This document shows, piece by piece, positions 20,962 through 31,514 of a stretch of DNA of 64,000 nucleotides. Position numbers and translations under genes: made by a program. The notes beneath the pieces are model-generated. The model saw only the letters and a program-made list of their open reading frames with translations. It did not search any database and was not told the origin of the DNA. This DNA is from Ilyonectria destructans (Eukaryota > Ascomycota > Sordariomycetes > Hypocreales > Nectriaceae), in assembly GCA_020740775.1 (NCBI GenBank), contig JAHEWK010000020.1, positions 930,001-994,000 of the forward strand, given 5' to 3'. Positions within the stretch are counted from its first letter, which is position 1; each line of letters opens with the position of its first letter.

Positions 20962-22803
20962 ACTAATTTGGGCACTGGGTGCGCGACTTTATTTGGGCAC
21001 CTAGGTGCCTATGTATTGGTCGCCTTCGCGATTACTAAAGAAGATCGCCGAAGAAAGGCGGAGCGGAAGCCATGGCTTTTAACACTCCTTGTATTTGGTC
21101 TGTTCTTAAACTTTTCCCATAAGCCACGCGCGAAAGCATAAATGAAAGCCTTCAATAGGGTGCTTTACGTGGGATGCACAGCCTAAAATGAGGCGTAGGT
21201 ATGATGTGGAGCGGAAGGTTCCGTCGAATCCTCAGCAGCTTCACATGCACCATCCCCACATAAATGATCTGCATATGCACCATCCCCACATAAATGATCT
21301 GCATATGCATCATCTTCAGATGGACTTTTCGTATCCCCTTGTACCAATACCTGCCTCCGGTCGCAGGGCCCTAACGGGGCAAAAGTATGATCGAAAAATC
21401 TATGTATTATGCCAGCAGGCTTATCTCAACACTGGTCGGGGTTCACGCGTGCACAACGAAGTCTGGGCGCAGATCTGGCCGTGGCGCTCCTATGCGCCGC
21501 GTTAGCTGATTCTCTGACCCGCAAACTGCTACTCCGTTCCAAAGTACCTTGAGGCATTCTCTGAGCGGCTTTAGCCACGAAGTTGGGTGTATAATGCAGA
21601 GGGAGCTGTGACTATCAATGTGGATTCGATACCTCGGGGCATCATCATACGCGGTCTGGTCGTACTTATGTGTGAGGCTACCTTGTTCACATTAGACTTC
21701 AATAGCTTAAAATCGTGTGTGTCCTTTACAGCTTTGAAGTATGCCTTGCCATTTTGCTGAGAATGCTTGTGTAGTTAGCTAAGTCACTTATTGGCTGAAG
21801 AATTTGTAGTGGGTGGCTGCGCAGCCGAGCTAGGTCCACAACCTTAAACCTGGCTACATACAGTACAGTACATACAAGTCCATTTTCCACTTATCTCTCT
21901 TTACGTTCACCGGAAAACAAGCTACTTCAGCTGTTCGTGGCTGACGGCTGACGATCCGGCGAAACATATGACAGCCACTATTGTAGCCCCTTAATGCTGA
22001 CCAGATCAGCGAAGCCGCTTGCTGTCAGCCAGAAATGAAGTGGCTTCAGGCAGAAAAGTCTCCTTTATGTCATAATGTGACAGAGCGACATCGCAGGACA
22101 CATAGGACAGCTCCTGAGTCCTATCTACCGAACGTCCTACGATGAGAATCTTGCAGATCATAGTTTATTCTTGCAGCCGAGCTGTGTTCAGGCCTTTAAT
22201 TACTGGGAAGTTCCATCAGCTGATACTGCTGTCCTGTTCCCTCCTGATGCGTCAACACGTCACTTTACTAAAGCCAGCTGAGACTGGATACGGGCACGCT
22301 GCATTGCTGCTGGGTCGAAGGACCTGAACCTCCGCCTAGCGTGAAACATGAATGGCGTCGTCTAATTCTGTGAGGCTGAACCAAATTGCTCCCTGACTGG
22401 AGGGCCGTTTAACCATCATCTTGTGGCCCTGCAAGTCTTCGGAATGACTTGGGTGCTAGAATCCTGATCGGCAAGGCCCAGTGAAGAGACAGACATGATG
22501 TGTGTGATCAGTAATAGCATAATATGGCCAACTGAAGGGTTTGCTGCTATTGCTAACCCCGACTTGGCCCACTTAGATCAATACGGCTAGCTCTCATGCG
22601 GACAGCAAATCTCCGAGGGAATGCGGAAGTTCCAAGAAGCTTTTACTACGGTGGTATGCAGATAGAGAGCTCCCCACGTAGTTCCGTCTGCTCTATTCAA
22701 TAGATAAACCCTGTGGGAGTCATGAACGCGTCACTGTAGTTGCTTGGCCAGAGAAAATCTCTCCAGTAAGGTTGACTTTGCAGTACTTGGTGCCGCTGAT
22801 CAG
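20962..22803. other. 1.8-kb stretch with no recognisable gene
   Basis: Only short frames without known domains are seen. The one local structure is a 30-bp tandem repeat at 21245-21304. The left flank is an unremarkable continuation of the sequence that received pogo element 2. Confidence 0.55.
21245..21304. repeat. 30-bp tandem duplication
   Basis: Two perfect 30-bp copies start ATGCACCATCCCCAC at 21245 and 21275; a decayed partial third follows at 21305. The period is a multiple of three, so a short frame across it repeats ten residues, but no gene is supported. Confidence 0.75.
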
Positions 22804-23134
22804 TACCATGCCCCACCACCCTTTCAGACGCCCCACCCTTTCGGACGCCCCACCCTTTCGGACGCCCCACCCTTTCGGACAGCAAAAAATCCACCAGCCC
22901 ATATAAAACTCAACCACATCACTTATAGAGATTAGGCTCAAATTTGAAGTTATTCGCAAGCCGTCGCCTTCAACGATTATAAAAATGACTGAAGATCATT
23001 ATACGCAATTTGTTTGGTTGATTGGAATCTGGGGAACGTGCGCACCCTGTCCTGCAATATTGGCTGACAGCCACCAAATTTCCTCCTGAATTCACTCAAC
23101 TCTCTTTCTCTCAATCTTCAACAATGTCATCACA

Positions 23135-25065
23135 ATGACTCGTAAAAGGCCTCGACACGTTTATTCAGAAGAAGAGATTGCTAACGCTATATCAGACGTC
23201 ACAAACAAGCGTCTATCCCTCACCAAGGCTTGTCAGAAGTGGGGAGTGCCAAAGCAGACTGTCTCCGATAGACTCAACGGACAAGGTGCCTTAGCCGATC
23301 AGATTCAGCCAAAAGCACGTCTCTCCAAGAATCAAGAAGCTAATTTAGTCTCCTGGATTCTTCGTCAAGAGTCTTTAGGTTATGCTCTCTCTCACAGTCA
23401 GATTCGTGCCTGCGTCGTGGCCCTCCTGAATCAACAAAATGACAAGGGGATATTGGGGGCCAACTGGGTAGCCAGATTCATCAATCGTTATCCAGAGATC
23501 AAGACCAAGCGCGGAAAACGTCAAGAAGCCAACAGGTTTGACTCATTCACTCCCAAAGCCGTGAACTGGTACTTTGATATCCGAGAAAAGGAATATGGAT
23601 GGATCAAACCGGAGAATACCGTTAACATGGACGAGGGAGGTATTATGTCCGGTTTTGGTGGGTATTCATGCCTTTATTCATGGATGTAACTGATCAGATT
23701 GATTCCATTGTGACGGTACAAGAGCACGAACGAGGTCAGGTGCGACTTGGGTAAAATGATTGTTTACAAGGAGAGAAAGAGATTCCTAAGGAAAGCTCTG
23801 ACTTAAGCTATTTACACAATATTCATAAAGTGAGACTATTCATAAAGTATGAAAGTCACATGATCGTTCCCTCACATCCATTAGGCCTGGACAGTTTGGT
23901 GGTTGGAAGTGCAGAGCCTAAGAAGAAGGCATTTCTTAAGAGCTCCCAATCCCGTACCTGGACCTCATTCATTGAGGCTATCACCGCAGACGGGCGTGCT
24001 CTTAGGCCTGGCATCATTTTTAAGGGCAAGGAACTCCAATCGCAGTGGTTTTTGGACGAGTTTCGGAAAATAGCTGATTGGCATTATATAACCTCACCCA
24101 ACGGGTGGACGGACAACCACATCGCCGTTAGGTGGCTTGAAGAGGTGTATATGCCACAGACTAAGCTTGCAGATGCCTCTGACGCCAGACTTATCATCAT
24201 GGACGGCTATGGAAGTCATGCAACGGTACGTTCTTCACTTCTATTCCCAAAGGTCAATGTTAACATGAAGTGGTAGGACGAGTGGATGACCTTGTGCTTT
24301 TTGAATAACATCTATTGTTGTTATCTCCCTGCTCACTGTTTTCATGGCCTCCAACCATTGGATAACGGAGTTTTTAATGCCATGAAGACGGCATATCGAA
24401 AAGAGCTTGATAAGTTGGCTTCTCTCACGAATTCCGCACCTGTTGACAAAGTCAATTTTATACGGGCTTATGCCAAGGCACGGGAGATCGGGATGACTCC
24501 AAAGAATGTATTATCCAGCTGGAGAGTAACTGGGAATTGGCCAGTCTCCAGGGCTAAGGCATTGAGGCATCCAGAAATTCAAGAAGACAAGGCAGAGAGG
24601 CCAGAGAGTGGGCCTCCAGAATCTAGTCCTTATTTGGGCTCAGACGATACACCAAAAGTCGGGCGTCAAATCCGTGATTTGGGCAAAGGCAAAACCCCTA
24701 GCACTCGACGACGATATAACATTATAACCAAAGGCTTTGAAGTCCAAGGACAACTCATTGCGGCCCACAAAGTCCAAATTGCCAGCCTGCAAGAGAAGGT
24801 AGCCCGGTTGGAAAGAGGAAAGAAGAGAAGGGCCATACCGAACCCGAATAGGCGATTCATTGCCCTCAGCGGGGCTCTGGCCCAAGGTGAAGGGATTACG
24901 GAAGTTGTAGATGGCGGATTGACTATTGTGGTGGAACTTGACTCGGACGAGGAGGCGGAATCAGACGTGGAGATGGCTTCAACAATTCAAGTCGCGACGG
25001 TCCCGGAGTCGCCTCAAATCGCCACCAGATCGGGTAGGGTCATCAAAAAACGACGATACGAATAG
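23135..25065 (+). CDS. pogo-type transposase 3, intact reading frame
   Basis: The exons 23135-23657, 23885-24225 and 24277-25065 have lengths 523, 341 and 789, identical to element 1, and give 550 residues without a stop. The psq-type and Tc5/CENP-B helix-turn-helix domains and the DDE core are present: VNMDEGG, LIIMDGYGSH (most relatives have GHGSH) and GLQPLDNGVF. Intron 1 is 227 nt because a 168-bp solo LTR was added; without it and its duplication the intron would be 54 nt, like its relatives. Intron 2 is GT-AG. If the longer intron is spliced, this copy could make transposase. Confidence 0.9.
23709..23876 (+). mobile_element. solo LTR inside a transposase intron
   Basis: This 168-bp sequence starts TGTGACGGTAC and ends CCCTCACA, flanked by the 5-bp duplication TCCAT (23704-23708 and 23877-23881). 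The right duplication lies four bases before the intron 3' splice site, so the native acceptor TTAG is kept. Confidence 0.9.
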
Positions 25066-25221
25066 AGGAGTCAATTCTCTACAAAATGGTATATTTCATT
25101 TGTGTATAACCTCAAAATTGATTAGCTACCTGGTCAATTCAATTGGTGGGTTTTTGGTGGGAATGGCCTCAGCTGTTAGTCCGAAAGGGTGGTGCGTCCG
25201 AAAGGGTGGTGGGGCATGGTA

Positions 25222-26345
25222 TCTTGGGCAGTGAAGCTCTTCAAATACTTTCAAGCCCGGCAGTGCTTTTAAGTTTCACATTCCTGTTGATGAAGTCATG
25301 CTGTGCAAGGACATCCCCGAGGACCGCTCCTTCAAGACTGACATTCTGTTCAAGCCCGACGTCCCCTTCGACATACAAGACATTATATCTACAGTAATTG
25401 CGATGAAGACCTTGATGACGACCGCGGTGCCCTCAGCGACTGCAAGACTCGCCCTTACCCCGACATCTAACGGAGCGGCCGTCGAAATAACCGGCGTAAC
25501 CTAGCACTTGTCACATGCGAGAAATGAAGTCTAATGATGGTTTAATGCCTGGCCAGCTTATACCACTCTCAACCTTCGCTATTTGGTCCCCGGCCTTGCA
25601 GCCACACTTCCTCGACATCACAGGCAGGAATACCTCAGAGTGTTTATAAGGTCAGCAGAGTAAGTAAGATTTTAGGTTTATTACGATCACCAAATATTCG
25701 ATGCCGCTCAGCAATCTAATGAATAAATTTCATTTTCATTTTTAGAGACCCTGTCTGCACCATACGCCATGTACTCATCATAAATCCAGTTAGCCCTCAG
25801 TCTCAGAGCACAAATTTCCTATCCACACCATTATATTCCAGCCAGAAGCGCACTATAACATCCAAGACGGCCGTGTGATAGACTGGATTGCCTCAGTTTC
25901 CTCGGGATTGCTCGTCCGAGACCATACGATACGAAATCCTTGCTTGCCTCCTATTACTATCCAACTGTTTCTTTGACGCGCCATGCCCACACTTCACATG
26001 GTTCTGCGAGACCTCCCTGATGGGCATACACCGGTTGATGAGATGCACCCTCCCAAATGGACATTCTACGCCCTCTCACTTGCCGAACCTTCTAGAGCTT
26101 CTACATCAAAGATGTAGGTCTCATAGGCACTATCGCCGGTCGAATAGAGTCGGCAATCATCTTCTGGAAGCGGCTTCCAGCGAGAGCACCGGGCAATCTG
26201 CTGCAATGCAGCTGGAACGAGGGTTTCCTCCAGCCAGGAGTCTCACTCAGGAGAGTAGCCCTACTCAGTGTAGGCTATACTCTCAAGTGGACTCCAACCC
26301 AGCCAGGATAGGAACCTAACAGGGAAGGCTACCGAGTTGTGGCAC
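25222..26345. other. 1.1-kb stretch with no recognisable gene
   Basis: Frames at 25298-25504 and 25888-26319 have no recognisable domain or start context. The stretch separates the pogo element from the NLR cluster. Confidence 0.5.
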
Positions 26346-29336
26346 CTAACCAGGAGCTTCCCCCGAGAACCGGAACAACAAGACCCGTCCCGAGGCACAG
26401 CCGAGAGCGACAGTCGATGCCGCGATCGCTGACATCGCCGACATCACTGGACGATACTCTGACGGGAGCCAGAGCAGGTTCCGACCCTGATATGTGATCC
26501 ATACATTATCAGCACTGATGCCATAGCCTTGTCGTTGGCATGGGTGATACAGAATACTGCGTGCAGACGGTGTAGCGGGTGGCGAGGGCGAGGCCACGCT
26601 CAGGTCGAAAGTGCCAGCATCTGTAAGAAGACGAGCGCCGGTCTCGTCGAAACCGATCGTATAGAGGCTCCTGCCTACATCAAGCGTTGCCTGGCAGTGG
26701 CCCGTCGCGGCATCCCAGACCTTGACGGTCTTGTCATATGACGCCGATGCGAGGCGCTTGCCATCGGGCGAGAAGGCCACCGGCCGAACCCAATCACTAT
26801 GGCCCTCGAGCGTCGCCTGGCAGTGGCCCGTCGCGGCATCCCAGACCTTGATGGTCTGGCCGTCTGACGCCGATGCGAGGCGCTGGCCATCGGGCGAGAA
26901 GGCCACCGAGGGAATCTCATTCCTATGGCCCTTGAGCGTCGCCTGGCAGTGGCCCGTCGTGGCATCCCAGACCTTGACGGTCTTGTCGTCTGACGCCGAT
27001 GCAAGACGCTCGCCATCGGGCGAGAAGGCCACCGACCGAACCCAATGGCTATGGCCCTCGAGCGTCGCCTGGCAGTGGCCCGTCGCGGCATCCCAGACCT
27101 TGACGGTACTGTCGTTTGACGATGATGCGAGGCGCTGGTTATTGGGCGAGAAGGCCACTGACCGAACCTCATTCCTATGGCCCTTGAGCGTCGCCTGGCA
27201 GTGGCCCGTCGTGGCATCCCAGACCTTGACGGTACTGTCGGATGACGCCGACGCGAGACGCTGGCCATCGGGCGAGAAGGCCACCGAGTAAACCGCATTC
27301 CAATGGCCCTCGAGCGTCGCCAGACATGCATCCCAATCCTCTGCTGTAGCCGGTTTAGTGACAATCCAATTTGGCTCTTCTCCTTCGAACAGTTTTCTCG
27401 TCATGCTCCGCCTAGGACTAAATATAAGTGCCGACGCATACGCCTGAAGAGGCGCGTTCCCTATCGCCCACCAGTGTGATAGGATGAAGCGGCGTGCATC
27501 TCGAATGAGGTCGAATAAACGGGACTTATTGGACTCTTCCTAATAGACACTAATTAGCGCATCGGTGCCGTACGATGATCAAGTCAATTCGCCTACAAGT
27601 AATGCCTCCAGCTTCGTCATCGCAACTACTCCTTCAGGCATGCCTCGGAGAAGACTCAGCGCCTCGAGCCAGTAGAGGTACTTCTTGCTGAGGAATTTAT
27701 AAACTGTACCGTCGTCACGCAGGTCGTCGATAGGCCTGGAAGTTCCGTGCGATATGGCATCTCTCAGGTGGTCAACCCAGTAGAAACACGAGTACCGTGC
27801 CGGGGCTAATGGGTCCGGTTCAGGCTGGCGGGCGTCGTCGATAGAGATGCCGGGATGTTGTAAGTCGTACATATCACGTCGTAAGGTTTCCTTCATGATT
27901 TGTATCGATTTCAAGAATATAGTATGATGTGCGGCTGTGAATCCATGCTGGAAAATTTTACCTGACATCTCGGTCGTCAGGAAATCTTTGACGGACTGAT
28001 GAATGAGATACACATGGCCATTCCGGATTGTGAGAAATGAGCCGCACATGTCTATCACCCTTTGAATATATAAGCTATCGCGGGTTATGTGCGCAGGTAA
28101 ACCCGACAGCAGTCCGAGCGCGCACAACAGAAGTGGCTGGTAGGCGATGGTTGCTATTGAGAGAATGAGGCGACAGAGCTCCCTGTATTCTGGCTGTAGT
28201 TTTTTAATCTGCTCCATCATTCGGTGGTACAGAGGCAGCAAACCGGATGGCCTTTGCTCAAGCAAGCCTAGCATATCCCAGGGCTGAATGCTTCTAAGTT
28301 CTTGTGCGACCAGGGCGGCCCAGAGAAAGGTTCCATCGGCTTTGCGTTGCATCTCGTGCCGAACATTATCTCGTAATGTCTTGTCACCTTTTAGCGAGAC
28401 AAGCTCGGAGATTTTATAATCGATGAAGGTGTTGATGGCCTGAGTGACGTGCTGCGCATTCAGCTCGAGACTGAGTCTTGTCTGAGAGTCGTTAAGCCGC
28501 AGGGCCTGCTCGATGTCTGGCCGGTTGCGGCTGGACACGATCCATTTGATGTGAGCAAACTCGGATGCGCCCCGGACAATAAAGTCTAGGAGCTGTGGCA
28601 AACCCGTCTTGCATTCATCTAGAGCGTCGATAACCAGGTAGCACCTCTTGGCACGGCGATCACGGAGCATATTAGCTAGAGCCTCGGATAAGGTATAGAA
28701 CGCATTTGTATCCTCGAAGAGTCGTCGACCTGCATGGTCGTACCTGTCCTGGATATGCGAGATGAGAGATGGTTGTTGACATAACAAAAGGTATATCAGG
28801 CCTCGCAGTACAGTTGTGGCGTGGTTGAGTCGGGAATCGGTGCCTTGACAGAAGAAAAACGACACGGGATGTGAGTGTGTTGGCAGCAGTGACATTTTCT
28901 TGAATCGACGCGATATCTTTACTGCAACGTCACCGAACAGACCTCCCTTGCTTGTGTTGGGTATTTCCGCCGGTGACTGCGATATCTCGTTGATGATACC
29001 GCAGAGTAGCATTGTCTTGCCCTTGCCCGCGTCGCCTTTGATCCAGAGCAACCGGCTGTCTCTGTCGTCTCGCCATCGCCGAAAGTCCTTGTGATCTAGA
29101 ATCCACTTATACGAGTCCTTAAGAAGGCCACCCTTTGTCTGCTCGATGCGCGTCTTGTCGTCGCGGGGGTCGGTCAATCGTAGATCGGCAAGGCATCGAT
29201 TGCGGTTCGGTTCGTTGTAGTTGTGGACTTCAGTGTAGTTGTTTCCAACCTGAATTCTGCTTTGGCCATCGGCGTTCACAACCCGGGCGAAGTTTGTTGG
29301 TCGTGTCGTGTACTCATCGCTATTCACAAACGCCAT
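26346..29336 (-). CDS. nwd2: NLR 1: prion-motif, NACHT and WD40 protein (NWD2 type)
   Basis: Exons 29336-27597 and 27539-26346 give 977 residues, joined over a 57-nt GT-AG intron with a GCTAATT branch site. Just inside the N-terminus GQSRIQVGNNY resembles the HET-S prion repeats (the r0 motif of NWD2). The NACHT domain follows: LLWIKGDAGKGKTMLL is the P-loop, CYLVIDALDEC the Walker B, VKWIVSSRNRP sensor 1-like. Exon 2 starts with the linker LFDLIRDARRFILSH and has five 42-residue WD40 repeats that are nearly identical except at a few surface positions, then a C-terminal cap. I chose ATG 29336 because it leaves a 193-bp divergent promoter and puts the motif near the N-terminus; the frame stays open to an ATG at 29474. 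In Podospora this protein type senses a ligand through WD40 and nucleates HET-S amyloid. Confidence 0.9.
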
Positions 29337-29529
29337 TGTGGCATTGGTGATGACGAGAATTGTTTTCGTGCCAAAGCTGAAGCAGGATCGGAGTTGGTTG
29401 CGGACGGCTTTTAGGCGAACCACTGAGATGCATGCTTTCGTCACCATCTCCTCACGTGGCGCAGCCTGCACCAAAAGCTCCCGTCAGACGCAAAGAAAAA
29501 TGGGCATCGATTCACCTCACACGACCAGC
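29337..29529. promoter_or_regulatory. divergent HET-S / NLR 1 promoter
   Basis: The head-to-head genes are separated by 193 bp between start codons. The second, degraded pair has a 187-bp gap, and the bases just before both HET-S start codons match (CCTCACACGACCAGC). Short shared control is inferred from this spacing. Confidence 0.6.
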
Positions 29530-30396
29530 ATGGCCGAAGTTTTTGGCACCGTGGCCGGCGCTTTGAGCGTGGCGGCCTTGTTCAACAACTGCGTCGACTG
29601 CTTCGAGTACATCCAACTGAGCTGCCATTTCGGCCGAGACTTCGAACGCTGCCAACTGAAACTCGACATCGCCAAGATCCGATTGGGTAGATGGGGCGAG
29701 GCAGTCGCGATCAACGACGACCCACGCTTCGCCACCGACGCGCCTGATGACAGAGATTCTCGACAGGTCCAAGCGATACTGGAAGAGATCGAACTGCTCT
29801 TCCAGGCTGTACAGAAGTCATCGAAGCGGTACGAGATCAACGCGAGGCAAGATGATTTGGTGCGCTTCGAAGACAAGGACATGCAGCCGGTGGTTCGGGG
29901 ACTGCACGGCCGACTGGGGGTTGTCGCTCGCCAGAGACAGAAGCGAACGGGCCTGCTGAAGAAGGCGGCGTGGGCGCTGTACGACGGTAAGAACTTCGAC
30001 AAGCTGGTAGAGCAGATTACGGGATTTGTGGATGTTCTAGAGAAGCTATTTCCCGTGGAGAGCACGCGTCGCAAGCTCGTGGAGCTAGAAATTGAGGAGG
30101 TGGACGACGAGCCGAGCTTGATGGCTCTGCAGGACGCCGCTGTCGGTACCGATAGTGTCTTGTCCGAGGCCGTTACGGAGAAGATTGAGGGAATCACGGG
30201 GAGAAACTATGCAAAGGATATCAAGAGTGAAGAGATGGCAAGGGTGCGGGTCGGGAACGAGTGGAGCGAGGCTGCCTTGGCTCGTGGCACGGGTATCGCG
30301 GATCGGACCGCGAACCTGGCGGATTCCGTCGAGGCGAAGGGTACGTCCGCGGTACACATAGGGAATCAGTACGGCGGGCGGGGTATCTTCGATTAA
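29530..30396 (+). CDS. het-S: HET-S homologue: HeLo domain plus C-terminal prion-forming domain
   Basis: ATG 29530 opens a 288-residue protein, about the length of Podospora HET-S. Residues 1 to about 220 form the HeLo domain, starting MAEVFGTVAGALSVAALFNN, whose N-terminal helix is the membrane-inserting segment in the family. Residue 33 is His, the state linked to the toxic HET-S type rather than the HET-s prion type (Pro) in Podospora. The C-terminus has the two pseudo-repeats of the beta-solenoid: NYAKDIKSEEMARVRVGNEW (about 225-245) and VEAKGTSAVHIGNQYGG (about 266-285), ending GRGIFD. The protein is predicted to be cytosolic until its repeats are templated by an NLR motif or amyloid, and then to disrupt the plasma membrane. 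The frame is open upstream to 29308 but the family start is MAEVFG. The model is intronless here and apparently intact. Confidence 0.93.
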   Translation: MAEVFGTVAGALSVAALFNNCVDCFEYIQLSCHFGRDFERCQLKLDIAKIRLGRWGEAVAINDDPRFATDAPDDRDSRQVQAILEEIELLFQAVQKSSKRYEINARQDDLVRFEDKDMQPVVRGLHGRLGVVARQRQKRTGLLKKAAWALYDGKNFDKLVEQITGFVDVLEKLFPVESTRRKLVELEIEEVDDEPSLMALQDAAVGTDSVLSEAVTEKIEGITGRNYAKDIKSEEMARVRVGNEWSEAALARGTGIADRTANLADSVEAKGTSAVHIGNQYGGRGIFD

Positions 30397-31514
30397 GGCC
30401 ATCTCCTGACCTTATTTCGTCCCTGGTCGATGATGGAGCGAGAACTTTCCCGCCACAGTCAGGCCCGGGGTATAGAAGCGCGACTAGTACCATGCAATGT
30501 ATATCCCGTGTCAGTACTCGAGTGGACGTCTCCGCTGCCGTTAGCTGACTGCCGGGGATAGTGTTGGCGTGACGCACACAGGGTGGAGTGAGCCCGTCGG
30601 AACGCGATCGGCACGGGGCGCGTTTGGTGTGCCAACACAACCCCACCTTGCACGCGTTCGCGTCCAATATCACGATGCGGCGACCATACTACAGCCCAGC
30701 TTCCGGCTTCTGGCCTATGTCGTTGGGCTACCTCATTCACCAGCCTGTCGTCAGAATTTCCCGGAGAGTAATCGCAACAAAATGGCGACCGCAATTGGTT
30801 GGCTACACGCCACGTCCCGCCTGCAGCATCGTCCAAGTTGAGAGCAGACTTACGACTGCCTCGCGAGCGTCCTTCCCCGCTCTACTATCTACAATGGCCA
30901 TACTCTGTCGTCAGCCGTGTACCGACCGCCAGACGCGCAAGGCCACGACCAACCGAGATCGGTTCTGTTCCACGGTAGTACCCAAACGGTGTTCCTGGGG
31001 CTTGCTGACCGTAACAACGAGCACCAATTGTTTGTGTGTCTAGCACAGACCAGTCATACAATAAGTTGGCAGTTGATTGCGTTCCAACTTTGCCCACCGC
31101 CTTTGTTGTCCTCAATCCCTATTCCATTGACCATCTTCTCTAGTCCCGTACAGAGAGGAAGTCCCCATGAGGGCAAAGAGAGAAGAACATCTGGTAGTCT
31201 TCGGGAAGAAAACAAAGTACCATTGACTGAGGGAACCACAGTATGGCATAACAGAGAAGCAATAATGAGCTCGTTGGAAGGAATGTACTTACTATGTCAA
31301 ACATGCCATTCTTCCACGTTCCTAGGTGATTACACTCGCTAAGGATATAAAACTAAAGGAGGTCTGACGTTATATAAGATTGTCGAACCATCTCGAGGTA
31401 ATTAAGATGGTAATAATTACACGCCATCCAAAAGAAAGAGATTAAACAAAAACATATAGAGCAGAGGACTGACTGAATGGATTAATACACTGACTGACAG
31501 GTTACTATAGCACC
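30397..31514. other. no recognisable gene between HET-S and NLR 2
   Basis: Several frames of 60-150 codons overlap one another on both strands but none shows a known domain. The part after about 31340 is AT-rich. Confidence 0.55.

Larger units (their letters stand above)
22806..25219 (+). mobile_element. pogo-type DNA transposon 3
   Basis: The 2414-bp element is flanked by TA duplications (22804-22805 and 25220-25221). It begins CCATGCCCCACCACCC, inverted at its right end. The left end holds three perfect 17-bp iterons CGCCCCACCCTTTCGGA (22829, 22846 and 22863) plus one variant; the right end holds two. A solo LTR lies in intron 1 of the transposase, where it need not harm the protein. Confidence 0.93.

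Noticed and set aside
26722..27291. Plus-strand 189-codon repeat frame
   Set aside because: It is a shadow of the NLR 1 WD40 repeats on the minus strand.
29308..29529. N-terminal extension of HET-S to 29308
   Set aside because: The family starts at MAEVFG (29530), and the extension would overlap NLR 1 coding sequence.
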